NCBI RefSeq assembly: GCF_000304475.1
Contig: NC_018944.1
Coordinates: 558,001-622,000, forward strand
Origin: Kazachstania africana CBS 2517
Lineage: Eukaryota; Ascomycota; Saccharomycetes; Saccharomycetales; Saccharomycetaceae
Direction of reading: 5' to 3'
Length of the DNA: 64,000 bases
In this document: positions 1 to 9,874 of the stretch, piece by piece
Numbering within the stretch: the stretch's first letter is position 1
How the letters are laid out: each line of letters starts with the position of its first letter
Translations under genes and position numbers: made by a program
Notes under the pieces: generated by a model
The model's database searches: none
Told to the model about the DNA's origin: nothing
The model's input: only the letters and a program-made list of their open reading frames with translations

Positions 1-422
1 CTAGAGACAATGAAATGTTGACAATTGGTGCAGCATTACAGCTACAACAAATTACTGGTGTAAAGCCAGAAATTATATATTCAAAATCAGATGTCCCATC
101 CTGGAAACTCAGAAGGAGTCAACAAATGGGCGCTAAAGTTGAGTTAACTGGTTACGAAATGAATCAATTCTTGGTTACATTATCTGAAATTGTTCTTCCA
201 AGAATAAGAGAGTATAAAGGTATAAATGATACATCTGGCGATGGATTTGGTAATCTTTCCTTTGGTTTATCGGCTTCTGAAATCACCTATTTCCCAGAGA
301 TTAACGCAAATCAAGATGTATGGCCCAAGACATTTGGCATGCACATAAATATTGTAACATCTGCGGAAACTACAAATCGTGCAAAAACATTAGTAAGTGG
401 TTATCAGGTTCCTTTTAAATAA
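1..422 (+). CDS. MRPL7: Mitochondrial large-subunit ribosomal protein uL5m, 3' part
   Basis: This is the C-terminal part of the mitochondrial ribosomal protein of the bacterial L5 family, a component of the large mitoribosomal subunit. The reading frame is open from the first bases of the window (codons at 3, 6, 9 and so on), so the gene begins outside; the ATG at 15 is internal (preceded in frame by Arg-Asp-Asn-Glu). About 139 codons are visible, ending with TAA at 420-422. The stretch with RDNEMLT and later IIYSKSD matches what I remember of yeast Mrpl7. The next gene is SEC26 on the opposite strand, as in S. cerevisiae (YDR237W-YDR238C), which supports the call. Identification is by memory of the family and by synteny. 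Confidence 0.88.
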   Translation, partial: RDNEMLTIGAALQLQQITGVKPEIIYSKSDVPSWKLRRSQQMGAKVELTGYEMNQFLVTLSEIVLPRIREYKGINDTSGDGFGNLSFGLSASEITYFPEINANQDVWPKTFGMHINIVTSAETTNRAKTLVSGYQVPFK

Positions 423-590
423 GTATACACCTTTCTACTTCTGATACACAAATTCCTTCCATCATGTAAATAGATATTCGATCATAATAAATTAAATTGT
501 TGTTATATGTACAAAAATTTATATAATCTTAATTAATTGTTACTCTAGTTATTTTTTTCTCTTCCCACATGTATATAACAATAAAACTCT

Positions 591-3512
591 TCAAACACGT
601 GTCAAAGTAACTTTATTGGATTCTTTTGCGATCAGAGCAATTCTGTCACCTAAAGATAATGCCAAGCCTTGACCTTTAGAACGGATACGGACATAACCTA
701 CAACTTGATTAGTGGCAGGATCCTTTTCAATGCATAAGTTTGCTAATGCATCTTCACCAAATGAGGATTTTGCATATAAGTTGCAACTTAAGAATCTACA
801 ATCTTCTTCTCCTAATGCTTCGCTAGGAGTTAGGATACCCATATTAGTTCCTTTTACAAGTTCTTCCAAATATGCATGTAAAGAAGGTAACTGAGATTTA
901 ACAGATATCTTATTTTCCCACTCGAATTCATTCCACATCGTGCGGAAACGTTCATCCTCCGTTGTAGCAGGCTTGATATAATCCATAATGTCCACATGAA
1001 CATCATTCAATATAACGTAACGTGCATCTTCACCATGGGCTCCATCATAAATAATATTACCAAATATGACACCAGTATCAGCAGATGAGACCTTTATCGT
1101 AACTGTCAATTTATGGAATCCGTGTGGTACTACATTGCTACTTGGTGGATTATCGATAATTTTTAAATCACCCAAGGTAGCAAACTGGACATGTAGATTT
1201 TTCAAAGTTTCTTTTGTTTGGTTGACAAGTAAAACATCGAGTACAACGTCAAATTGATTATTTGTAATATAAGCTTCAGCATAAACCGCGTCAGAAAACC
1301 CAGTCAATGGGACAATTTTCTTCAATTTTGAAGCAAGAGATGAAGAGCTTGATTTTGCAGCATGTCCCTTCATAGCCAATTCTAAATCTTCTTCGATACT
1401 ATCCTTTTGAACAGCAACAGAGTCGGAACCTGAGAGTAATCTGAACGAAATTGCCTTCTCGATTGGTTCTGCATTCTTGACAATATCTTTAATAGATCTG
1501 TTTTGTAATTTCCGCTTAGATAGCGAAACTTGTGATTTAAATGATGACTTTGTAGCATCCAAAAACGTTAAATCTAGAAGTTCTCTCTCTGCAGACTTTT
1601 CATCAGGATTACTTTCATCCATTAAAATGGCAATTGCAGTTAAGATTCTTTCAGCAGAATCTTCATCAATTTTACGTTCGACGAGATTACTTTGACCAAC
1701 TCTAATAACACTTACTAAAATCAGTAGTCCCTCAGCTTTCAAGGCATTTGTAATGCCTCCATCTTTAGAAACCTTCTCAAATCTGAGAACCAGTTTAATG
1801 ATCACACTAGCTAGAATTGATGCAGTGTAAAAGTCGCTTGTTAGGATAAAACGGCGTAATGGCGGTCTGGAATCGTTGTCTTCCTTGTTGGAAGCATAAT
1901 CTCTGTTACTTCCAAAAGCACTCTCAGTTGCGTATGTACCGTCTGGTAAAATTACTGGACCAGTAGGTTTAGTGGTGTCGAGTTCTTCACCATCCTCTTC
2001 ATTTTCACCTTTCTTTTGATTTAATTTTCTGATTTCAGATTGTAAAATTGGAACTTCACCGATGCTACTACGAATGTGCTTCCAAGAGCTTTGGATTTCT
2101 TGAGCAGTTTCAGAATATTCACCAAGAATCCATAAGGCACCACGGTACGCTTTAGCAGATTTTGAATTATCTAATGATGATATTAAATGATTTAGAATAT
2201 CAGATCTTAATTGAGGGTATTTTTCAACTACTTCCTTGACAAAAGATATAACATCTGTTGCGGCAATTGAATTCAATTCACCGATAAAGCCTAATAATAA
2301 AGAAACAACACTAGCAGCGATTTCCATAAATTTGATAGCAATGGAACGGATTGTTTTGATTAATAATTGTCTATATTCCAATGAGTTTTCCTTTTCAGTA
2401 TTATTCACTGTCGCTTGTAATTCTTTCTTTAATAATTGAACAACACCCTCTGCATTTCTAGAAGTAACTAAGTTCATAGCAATATCCAAAGCTTTAGAAC
2501 GGACGTCCAAATCTTCGGCATTTAGAACACGTAAAATTTCCAAAGTGAGTTCTTCAAGGACACCAGGGTTAGCTTCATTAATATCTTGGATTCTATCCAG
2601 GACGATTAATTTGATATTGTTATCGGAAACTTTGACTGCCAAATCAACTAGCTTTGTCGCAGTGGTGAGTAACACAGATTGAGTTGAGCTTAACACGGTT
2701 ACAGCGAGGGAAGCCTCGAAAATAACCTCGGAGGAAGTGGTGGAGGATAATAATTCCAAAAGTAGATCGATGTATTGATTTTTCAAGGAAGGAATTTGGG
2801 TTGCATCCTTTCTAATAAATTCAACAAAAATTGCTTGTAATAAAGGATCTAAACCTTCGAGATCGGCAATATTATCTTCCAGATATTGTAAAGCAGCCTC
2901 GCGATCCAGTTCAGAGATAGCTAAAAATGCATTTCTCTTACAAATTGGATCAGTCTCTGCAGCTAAGAAAGTTTTGATGATATCCTTGGCATCAGGTAAT
3001 AAATGCTCACTGACATTATAAATAGATAAGACAGCCAACACAGCATATTTACGAACGTATGCGTGACGGTACTCCAGACATCCCAAGACTGAAGGAACCA
3101 ATTGCTCTAACAGTTCCGCTTCCTTTAATTTGGTTAAAAATCTTAAAGTGTTACCTCTGATGTATTCATTTGGATGTTGAAGATCGTGTTGAATGGCATT
3201 ACAAACTAGAATCATTTCATGTCTCAATTTACCCTCGTCATCTAATTTTGGAACGATTTCCCAGTAAAAATATAGTAATTTTTTCAATTTCTTATTTCTA
3301 GACGGCATTACGAATCTAATAATGTGCATTAACAGTTCAGGCAGCGGATTTCCGTCGAGCATTGTCACCAAAATTGCCTTCATAGTAGAAATCTTCTCTT
3401 CATCCGAGCCTCTTTCAAGAGCTTTTTGAAATTCAGCTACAGTATAAGATTCACCATTAGGAGATGGATCAAACACTAAAGTGAAAGCAGGTTGTTTAGT
3501 ATCAGTAGCCAT
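591..3512 (-). CDS. SEC26: Coatomer subunit beta (beta-COP)
   Basis: Beta-COP is a core subunit of the COPI coat that carries Golgi-to-ER retrograde vesicles. From the ATG at 3512 the protein is 973 residues, the same length as I recall for S. cerevisiae Sec26. The frame stays open upstream to a TTG, but the ATG at 3512 (MATDTKQPAF) matches the known N-terminus and is preferred. The first ~530 residues are alpha-helical HEAT/adaptin-type repeats (for example RNTLRFLTKL-type helices), followed by a charged linker and a C-terminal appendage domain beginning near SKLKKIVPLTGFSD. The gene converges on MRPL7, with 168 bp between the stops. No oddity seen. Confidence 0.97.
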   Translation of the reverse strand: MATDTKQPAFTLVFDPSPNGESYTVAEFQKALERGSDEEKISTMKAILVTMLDGNPLPELLMHIIRFVMPSRNKKLKKLLYFYWEIVPKLDDEGKLRHEMILVCNAIQHDLQHPNEYIRGNTLRFLTKLKEAELLEQLVPSVLGCLEYRHAYVRKYAVLAVLSIYNVSEHLLPDAKDIIKTFLAAETDPICKRNAFLAISELDREAALQYLEDNIADLEGLDPLLQAIFVEFIRKDATQIPSLKNQYIDLLLELLSSTTSSEVIFEASLAVTVLSSTQSVLLTTATKLVDLAVKVSDNNIKLIVLDRIQDINEANPGVLEELTLEILRVLNAEDLDVRSKALDIAMNLVTSRNAEGVVQLLKKELQATVNNTEKENSLEYRQLLIKTIRSIAIKFMEIAASVVSLLLGFIGELNSIAATDVISFVKEVVEKYPQLRSDILNHLISSLDNSKSAKAYRGALWILGEYSETAQEIQSSWKHIRSSIGEVPILQSEIRKLNQKKGENEEDGEELDTTKPTGPVILPDGTYATESAFGSNRDYASNKEDNDSRPPLRRFILTSDFYTASILASVIIKLVLRFEKVSKDGGITNALKAEGLLILVSVIRVGQSNLVERKIDEDSAERILTAIAILMDESNPDEKSAERELLDLTFLDATKSSFKSQVSLSKRKLQNRSIKDIVKNAEPIEKAISFRLLSGSDSVAVQKDSIEEDLELAMKGHAAKSSSSSLASKLKKIVPLTGFSDAVYAEAYITNNQFDVVLDVLLVNQTKETLKNLHVQFATLGDLKIIDNPPSSNVVPHGFHKLTVTIKVSSADTGVIFGNIIYDGAHGEDARYVILNDVHVDIMDYIKPATTEDERFRTMWNEFEWENKISVKSQLPSLHAYLEELVKGTNMGILTPSEALGEEDCRFLSCNLYAKSSFGEDALANLCIEKDPATNQVVGYVRIRSKGQGLALSLGDRIALIAKESNKVTLTRV

Positions 3513-3913
3513 AGTTGCTTTCGGTAATTTAACACTTGCACTTTCTCTAAAATTCGATAACTGTGCAGGTAACAATAATTATCCAACTAGAGAAGTTACA
3601 ATTGACCTCTTCACTAAGATAAATATAACTTGTTCCTAATCCAAGTTTAATCTATATATTTCAGACACGTACAACTACAAGAAACAGAAGAAAAAAAAAT
3701 ATGGTTGACGATCATCATATACGAATATAGTAAAATGAAATTTGACTGTTCTCCGGGTAATCCTACTGTGGGCGTAGCATTTCTAATAAGTCATTTGATT
3801 CAGGTGTTATCGACTACCTCTCAGTGTGTGTAGTAGTGTCTGAATAAATAATACAATTCTATTGATATATGGTCAATATATGCTTTAGTTGCCGAGGTGA
3901 ATATGCAGTTATT
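3513..3913. other. Intergenic, SEC26 upstream region
   Basis: About 400 bp between the 3' end of the YDR239C-like gene and the SEC26 start. It should hold the SEC26 promoter; there is a purine-rich run near 3680-3700. I see no other element. Confidence 0.6.
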
Positions 3914-6010
3914 TTAATCAGAGCCCTGGTCTGGATTCGCGACGTGTAATCCCGACGTACTGGATTCCAGGACGTCTGATTGATAACTGCCGACGGATGA
4001 GTTTCTTTGTGGTGTTGTAAAAGAAGCTGTGGGTTCTATGTAATCATCCAATGATATGTCATTGGGAAGACTGGGGAGAATTGAATCATCATTCAGCTTA
4101 TTATTTGCTCTGGTGAAATAGCTCACTACAGAGCCGCTTCTCATCACATGAGAGTTTTTGGTTTCATGAAGTTTTCTCTTCTCTCTGAGTGGGGCCATCA
4201 CATCGTCACTGTCATATGCATCGTCACCTGGAATATCATTTAAGTAATGGTCTGGATCGTACCCTGTGCTCTTTGATGACTCTACATCTTCTTTGTTCAA
4301 TAATTTGTGAAATTCCTTCGTATGGTCGACATCCATTATGCTCGTATTTTTAGATAAAGAGAGTCCAAGGAGATTATTATCATCTGTGTCACCTTCCAGA
4401 GTGAGTAATTTTTGTTTAACTCTACCATGCTTGATACCAATCTGCTTAGGATTTGTTCTTATTCTTAGTTTGATATTCTTCGGTTGCACTAAATTGTTCT
4501 TTTGTTTCAAAGAAACAGGCAGATTAGGAGGCATCTCTAGAAAATTTGACGTCCTAAAATATTTCAGCCTCAACTCTTCAACATAGCTAGAAACCAATCT
4601 TGCCGTTCTCTCGGGCTTGGGGGAGCCTTTATTGTGTGTAGATAGTCCACTTTTCGAACTCTTCGTGCTTGAAGTGCTCATTATAGTAGGAGTACTTATT
4701 ATGGTAGGAGTATCCAAAAGACGCGTATGTGGCTCCTTATATGAAGATGATGTTGATATGGTGTCAAGTAGATGCCCTATATCAACTTCTTTTTCTTCTG
4801 GTATTGATGCGTTATAACTAGGTGTTGACATGTTACTGTTGATATGGGATGAGCGACTTTGTATATCATCTGAAGTGGACATTGTAGTGTTTGATTTGAT
4901 GTCAGAGAAATGAGTTCGTTCAGATCCATCGTTCTTTTCTTCGATGTATAGACTACTTCCATCTGGAGTCTCGGTGTTCATGTAAAAAGTTGGATGGTCT
5001 TCGTTAACTACTCTAAATACCCTCTTGGGTTCTTTACGTACAGGTCCCGCAAATATGTGATCACCGTCAGAAGATGATAAATTCTCTAAAGCTAAATTTG
5101 CTTTTACTGTTTCATCGTTATCTTGGCTGCCTATCATATTCAAAGGAGAATTCTTTATATCTTCAAGGACATCATGTTCATCCACAAATGGATTGATTCT
5201 GATATTGTGGTTTTCTCTAATATCAATATCTGGGAGAAAATGACTCATAGCTTTTGAATTGCTACTTGTAGGAGACTCGGTAAACGAGAACCTATCTTCT
5301 TCACTCTTCCTGCCGAATAATGCATCGTCATTAAAAAGGCCTTCTCTTAACGGACTTTCATAAAGTAAAGAGTGTTCCCTACTAACACTATAAATAGGTG
5401 CTTCCGTAGTAGGTGTGTCTGTGTCAGCTTGGTCATTTGGAACAGCTCCATCGTTTTCTTTTTCTTGCCTGACTAAATAGCTATCTATGTCAGCTACTAG
5501 CTCCTCTGCTTGCGATTTTTGTCTTAAATGACCCCGAGCACCTTTATAGCTTGGATGATCTCTTTCTAAGTCACTATTTTTGTTAGTTACTGGGTCGAGT
5601 GTTAACGGTGATGTAGAGGAGGGAAAAGATGGGGTGTGTTCCAATTGCAATGATCTTTTTAGGGCATCCATGTCTAATGTAGGAGGCGGCGGCCGTCTTG
5701 AGCGGGTCGTATTAGGCTTTGGTGTAATTGAATGCGTACTCAAAAATGGGTTCTCAGATGTGTTAATGGTCTGTGAGATAGCTTCATTATTCATAGTATT
5801 GTGATTTTTCTTACCTTGAGTTATAGCAAGCTTAGAAGAAGAAAGGCCCCCTCCTTCAAGTATACTATTCTCCTCTCTTCTGTTTGTTAAAGGTGCTTTA
5901 TCCAGCGGTTTGGCTCCTGAGTTCTCTCTATTTGACTCTGGGAAAGTGAACATTGAGTCTCTACTTTGATGGGCACCAGGCGGTGTCTCTGCCGATGAAG
6001 ACCTGCTCAT
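3914..6010 (-). CDS. YDR239C-like protein of unknown function
   Basis: A 698-residue hydrophilic protein, rich in Ser, Thr, Asn and Asp, with no membrane segment and no domain I recognise. The N-terminal two thirds look disordered (Pro-rich stretch around residue 108, many Ser/Thr runs). A denser, more ordered block lies roughly at residues 460-530 (around SSYVEELRLKYF and RTNPKQIGIKHGR) and ends with an acidic tail. Position and orientation between SEC26 and SNU56 are those of S. cerevisiae YDR239C (about 764 residues there), so it is called its ortholog by synteny. Function is unknown to me. The start is the first ATG (MSRSSSAETP), on the minus strand at 6010. Confidence 0.85.
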   Translation of the reverse strand: MSRSSSAETPPGAHQSRDSMFTFPESNRENSGAKPLDKAPLTNRREENSILEGGGLSSSKLAITQGKKNHNTMNNEAISQTINTSENPFLSTHSITPKPNTTRSRRPPPPTLDMDALKRSLQLEHTPSFPSSTSPLTLDPVTNKNSDLERDHPSYKGARGHLRQKSQAEELVADIDSYLVRQEKENDGAVPNDQADTDTPTTEAPIYSVSREHSLLYESPLREGLFNDDALFGRKSEEDRFSFTESPTSSNSKAMSHFLPDIDIRENHNIRINPFVDEHDVLEDIKNSPLNMIGSQDNDETVKANLALENLSSSDGDHIFAGPVRKEPKRVFRVVNEDHPTFYMNTETPDGSSLYIEEKNDGSERTHFSDIKSNTTMSTSDDIQSRSSHINSNMSTPSYNASIPEEKEVDIGHLLDTISTSSSYKEPHTRLLDTPTIISTPTIMSTSSTKSSKSGLSTHNKGSPKPERTARLVSSYVEELRLKYFRTSNFLEMPPNLPVSLKQKNNLVQPKNIKLRIRTNPKQIGIKHGRVKQKLLTLEGDTDDNNLLGLSLSKNTSIMDVDHTKEFHKLLNKEDVESSKSTGYDPDHYLNDIPGDDAYDSDDVMAPLREKRKLHETKNSHVMRSGSVVSYFTRANNKLNDDSILPSLPNDISLDDYIEPTASFTTPQRNSSVGSYQSDVLESSTSGLHVANPDQGSD

Positions 6011-6246
6011 GTTATTATGGAAACGTTTTGAGTACCTTTCAATACTGATCTGGTGATAATAACTCCCAGTTATTCACCTTGTTTAAAGGTATTCAACGAT
6101 GAGCTTTATATTACTTTCTTCATATATTACATAAAACGGCTTCCATAATACTGATCGCCGCATACCAAAAATAATCTAAAAAAAAGCCATGTAGCTTATA
6201 ACTTGACGGGATTATCTTATTCATGCTATACAATATATGTGAATGA

Positions 6247-7620
6247 TTAAGAATCTAACATTTTGGCTATTAAATCTAACGCTTGGACGATATACTCACT
6301 GACACCACCGATACTCACAACTCTCACGGTACTGGGGTGGGGAGCTTGCGTAACAGTTGTGTATTTCGAGATGTCCAGGGCCTTAAACCAAGGTTCTGAT
6401 TCATACAAGTTATTCAAGTTTAGTACGACAATGTTACAGTTCGTTTTACACCTCAGTTCATCCAGCCGCTCGAATATTTTCTCTATGTATGTTTGTTTAG
6501 GATATTTCACATAAACTTTGAATATTTGATAGGCTGATTTGGTCTTTACGAGTTCTGTAGATGCTTTGATGGTAGCCGAGCAGTGGTCTTTGATTTGTTC
6601 TTGTGTCAAATATCCCGGTTTGTTACCTTGTGCTGAAGCTGATGCTAAGGGAGTTCTTTCTCTACTTGACGGTATAGAATTGACATTATCGTAACGAGAG
6701 GAAGACGTCGTACGGTTACTAGCGCTCTTTTGACTGGCAGTAACAGGTTTTATGGAATCAGTAGTAGCTTCCACCGAAGCTTCGTTGAATTTGTGCAAAG
6801 TTCTTACGTGTTCCTGCAATTGTTTGTTGGATTCTTCAACAATAGTACGATTTGTCTTCATCAGAAGATCAATGTCAAATAGAACTTCGTTCACAAATGG
6901 AATTTCATTTAAAAACGCATTTTGTCTTTTCCCAAATCCATTAGACGCTATTTCGAATTGTCTGTTCATGTTTTTATTGCCTTTGCCAAAAGCCAGAGTC
7001 GACAAGAATGAGGCTACACCAAAAATAAAGTGTGACAAACTGGAATTTTTCTGTAGAGAGATTCGAACTTCCTTGAATGTAGATATGACATTATATTTGG
7101 ATTCTGACATTTGAAATCCAGGATGACGATTAAACCTTTTTTGAAATGAGGAATCCCGGAGAATACAATTTTTTGGTAAATATATGCTTCCTCCAATGAT
7201 GGATTCTCTTGGAATCTTGTAATAATCCTTATTAACCTTTGAACCCCAACCTTTGTCTTTCAATGATAACAGAACAGATAGTACCAAGCAACCATCCAGA
7301 ACGCTAAAATTTTGTAGCACTATATGAGAGGGTAGATGTGGACTTTTACTCCTTTGTAAAAACAGTTTTTGTGGGTCTACATATTCAGTTAAAGCTTCTA
7401 TGCACCCTTTCAAATTATTTATATCCATGTTTGGTGCTACTCTTATGAAGATTCGACTGTTTTTTAAAGGGGAGTCTGCTTTTTTATTGTACTTTCTTAT
7501 TTTATTGAGATTCTTCCATATATCTTGTGACTCGAAGAAATCGTTGTAATCATCGGTTCTTCTATTTCTTTTGACAAGCAGTGGGCCTCTATTCGATTGT
7601 GGTCTCTTATTCACATTCAT
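6247..7620 (-). CDS. SNU56: U1 snRNP protein Snu56
   Basis: Snu56 is a yeast-specific component of the U1 snRNP, acting in 5' splice-site recognition and commitment-complex formation in the nucleus. The protein is 457 residues (S. cerevisiae about 492). The N-terminus is basic with FFESQDIWKNL, and the C-terminal block from about residue 345 (NKPGYLTQEQIKDHC, then CNIVVLNLNNL and APHPSTVRVVSIGGV) matches the best conserved part of the family as I remember it. The middle (about 285-345) is low-complexity Ser/Thr. It follows YDR239C-like on the same strand, as in S. cerevisiae. The ATG at 7620 is the first in frame. Confidence 0.93.
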   Translation of the reverse strand: MNVNKRPQSNRGPLLVKRNRRTDDYNDFFESQDIWKNLNKIRKYNKKADSPLKNSRIFIRVAPNMDINNLKGCIEALTEYVDPQKLFLQRSKSPHLPSHIVLQNFSVLDGCLVLSVLLSLKDKGWGSKVNKDYYKIPRESIIGGSIYLPKNCILRDSSFQKRFNRHPGFQMSESKYNVISTFKEVRISLQKNSSLSHFIFGVASFLSTLAFGKGNKNMNRQFEIASNGFGKRQNAFLNEIPFVNEVLFDIDLLMKTNRTIVEESNKQLQEHVRTLHKFNEASVEATTDSIKPVTASQKSASNRTTSSSRYDNVNSIPSSRERTPLASASAQGNKPGYLTQEQIKDHCSATIKASTELVKTKSAYQIFKVYVKYPKQTYIEKIFERLDELRCKTNCNIVVLNLNNLYESEPWFKALDISKYTTVTQAPHPSTVRVVSIGGVSEYIVQALDLIAKMLDS

Positions 7621-7965
7621 GAGTAAAAGTGCGATTAATTATATGTCTCTTTGCCCACTAGTGTCAAATGGACTTAATATTAGTTTTCAAGTTTCATTTT
7701 CCGCTCTCTAATATTTTAGAAATATAACACTATATAATAACAAAAACATGCAGCTATATAAAAGATACACCACTACGTCTAAATATAGTAGATATTGAAA
7801 CTGATAGCAATACCATTGTCTGAAGTTATGCGTATATCGATAATTTATTCTTTTGATGAATCTATTTAATTATACAGTTTTGTTAGTGAGAGAGAGAGAA
7901 AAGATATACATATTCACTTAAAATTTGTATTGATAGTACTGAATTCTCCAGCGTGTTTTTTTTAC
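7621..7965. other. Intergenic, SNU56 upstream / NHP2 downstream
   Basis: About 345 bp, AT-rich, with a short GAGAGAGA run near 7890. It should contain the SNU56 promoter and the NHP2 3' UTR. Nothing else is recognised. The S. cerevisiae order is broken here, because NHP2 is not the neighbour of SNU56 in that species. Confidence 0.6.
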
Positions 7966-8418
7966 TTATAATGCTTCAACTTCCTTTACTATTTCATTGA
8001 ATGCTTCTTTGTATTCTTCCTCCTTAGATTTACCATCCTTTTTCTTATTACTGCCAGGGACTATAAATACGACAGAAGTTGGTCTCTTGGTAGCACCAGC
8101 AGAACCAAGGTCTTGCTTGGAAGGAACGAAAACGTATGGAACGGAATGGTCTTCACATAAAACAGGTAGATGAGAAATGACATCGTATGGGAAAATATCA
8201 CCCGCAATGACAACTAAACCTTTATCACCCTTTCTTAAGGCCTTGACAACTTCTCTGACACCTCTCTTTACGTTCTTAGCCTTCGAGGCCTTCTTGACAG
8301 TTTTCAAGACCTTTTTGTTTAACTTTTTAGAAGCTAATGGTTTAGCAAACTCTATGACAGCTGGCATTCTGGCGTCATAGTTATCTTGTGTCTTGGATTC
8401 TTTACCTTCCTTGGCCAT
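7966..8418 (-). CDS. NHP2: H/ACA snoRNP core protein Nhp2 (L7Ae family)
   Basis: Nhp2 binds the upper stem of H/ACA guide RNAs with Cbf5, Nop10 and Gar1 and is needed for rRNA pseudouridylation in the nucleolus. The protein is 150 residues (S. cerevisiae about 156). A Lys-rich segment (residues ~33-60) leads into the L7Ae fold, with VVIAGDIFPYDVISHLP and YVFVPSKQDLGSA as hallmark stretches. The start ATG at 8418 gives MAKEGKESKTQ, which matches the family. It lies in a place not shared with S. cerevisiae (there YDL208W) and is followed upstream by a tRNA-Tyr gene. RRPE- and PAC-like sites 97-139 bp upstream fit ribosome-biogenesis control. Confidence 0.97.
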   Translation of the reverse strand: MAKEGKESKTQDNYDARMPAVIEFAKPLASKKLNKKVLKTVKKASKAKNVKRGVREVVKALRKGDKGLVVIAGDIFPYDVISHLPVLCEDHSVPYVFVPSKQDLGSAGATKRPTSVVFIVPGSNKKKDGKSKEEEYKEAFNEIVKEVEAL

Positions 8419-9443
8419 TATTCCTGTTATTGTATTGTCAGATCGATTACTTTCGAAACTAAGATGAGCAATCTAATATAATCTTGATCAATTTGTATTA
8501 AAGCAATAGCTTATGCTCATCGAAATCCAACTTTCTTGGAAACCTGAAAAATTTTTTGGTCTATCATCGTGCACGATGACATCGAGCATCTCGACGGAAA
8601 TGACAGGAAAAAAGCGTCAGCGACAGTAAATTCTTAATCATATATATATATATATATGTATTCAGATGTTCATGCTATGAAATTGGTGGAGGGGGGGGGA
8701 TTAGTTGGACACAGATTAGTTTGCCTTTCTTTCCCATTTCTATCACACGCTTTTCCGTCAAGGTAGAGGCCACATTGTCCTTTTCACTGCGTGGTACGTC
8801 GTAAAATGCACCTTTCCGAGCCATATATGTTTAACAAATGATGTGCAAAAAACCGGTCTTACTGTGTGACCATGACGCAAATTATTTATCTGCCTTTGGT
8901 AAGTTGGTTTTTTTCAGTAATTTCTAATTTTAGTATTTTAAGACTAGTTCCAAAGAGCAATGCATTCAGTAAAAAAAACCTTGACATCGTAAATTTAAAC
9001 TAGAAAAAAAGTTAAAAAAGAGTGCTCCAACCGATTAGTTTTTACCTTTTGTAACCATGCTACATATTATGATCTAATTGTCCTGCAGGGAGTTCTGAAG
9101 CTTCGAGTTGTCAAACGCTAATACAAAAAATAAGTATTCTATTGTTGTTACTAGCACTGTATCATGTCAGTAGCTAATAAATAATACCGCAAGGGATCTA
9201 ACATACACATGCTTTAGTTGGATCTCCGCCTGAAGCATGAACGTCGCAACTTTCCAACCTATATAAATGACTGACTGCCGCCATCTACTTCCTTTCCTGG
9301 GTAGCTGTTAATCGATGAAACTGCAGTAATAACAAATCACGTGAGCATGATAGCTCCAGGTACACTTCCATTAAAAAGTGAATATGCACGTCTAATTACG
9401 GTTTACTAAAGTTCCAAAATTCTCCAGACACTAACAAGTTGAT
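8419..9443. other. Intergenic, NHP2 promoter to tRNA-Tyr
   Basis: About 1 kb without a coding region. It holds the PAC/RRPE pair, a (TA)9 run at 8641-8658, a G-rich tract near 8687-8699 and several poly(A/T) tracts. A palindromic ATCACGTG E-box is near 9338. No LTR or gene remnant could be recognised. Confidence 0.55.
8515..8557 (-). promoter_or_regulatory. PAC and RRPE elements of the NHP2 promoter
   Basis: On the NHP2 strand, a CGATGAGC core (8515-8522, PAC type) lies about 100 bp before the start codon. A GAAAAATTTTT-type RRPE stretch (8545-8557, reads TGAAAAATTTTTT on the plus strand) lies about 25 bp further upstream. This pair is the usual signature of yeast ribosome-biogenesis promoters (Dot6/Tod6 and Stb3 binding). 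Sites are seen in the sequence; factor binding is inferred. Confidence 0.6.
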
Positions 9444-9535
9444 CTCTCGGTAGCCAAGTTGGTTTAAGGCGCAAGACTGTAATGTGAAATATCAAAGTAA
9501 TCTTGAGATCGGGCGTTCGACTCGCCCCCGGGAGA
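9444..9535 (+). tRNA. tRNA-Tyr (GTA), with intron
   Basis: The 92-bp gene starts CTCTCGGTAGCCAAGTTGG and ends CCCCCGGGAGA, matching the yeast tRNA-Tyr I remember. The anticodon GTA is at 9479-9481. A 17-nt intron (about 9483-9499) interrupts the anticodon loop one base 3' of the anticodon, the usual place. Removing it leaves 75 nt. Acceptor arms CTCTCGG and CCGGGAG pair, and the T-loop GTTCGACTC is intact. A T-run (pol III terminator) follows at 9536. The intron is slightly longer than the 14 nt I recall for S. cerevisiae. Confidence 0.97.
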
Positions 9536-9874
9536 TTTTTTTTAACGCTTTTGTTTTGCTACCCAAGCCCAATGGGATAAACGCATATATAAACATACTA
9601 TTTTGGTATCTTTCAAGAACTTTACTATATGCTGTCATGGATCGAAGCTTAACAATTTTTTGATACATTATCCGAAGTCACATCGGTGGCGGAGTAATTG
9701 GCTTGAACGAGAGAAATAGATAAATGGTTCAGATCGGTACATATGGGATATAATTTGTGTGAATTGGAGGTGAAGATCTATCAAATATCAATGTGATGTC
9801 AGAAGTTATAGACCTGTTATATCTTCAAATGCGTTTACTGGGGTCAATATCTTATATGTCCATTAGTTATTTCT
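9536..9874. other. Intergenic, tRNA-Tyr to PRP28 3' end
   Basis: About 340 bp. It begins with the tRNA terminator T-run. Nothing else is recognised; S. cerevisiae carries AMD2 (YDR242W) in the corresponding interval, and no trace of an amidase gene is visible here. Confidence 0.55.

Noticed and set aside
3513..3575. N-terminal extension of SEC26 from an upstream in-frame codon
   Set aside because: The codon at 3575 is TTG on the minus strand; the ATG at 3512 gives the expected 973 residues.
9335..9430. Possible point centromere: ATCACGTG followed about 80 bp later by a GTTTACTAAAGTTCC stretch near tRNA-Tyr
   Set aside because: The interval is not strongly AT-rich and the essential CCG core of CDEIII is absent (TTCCAAAA).
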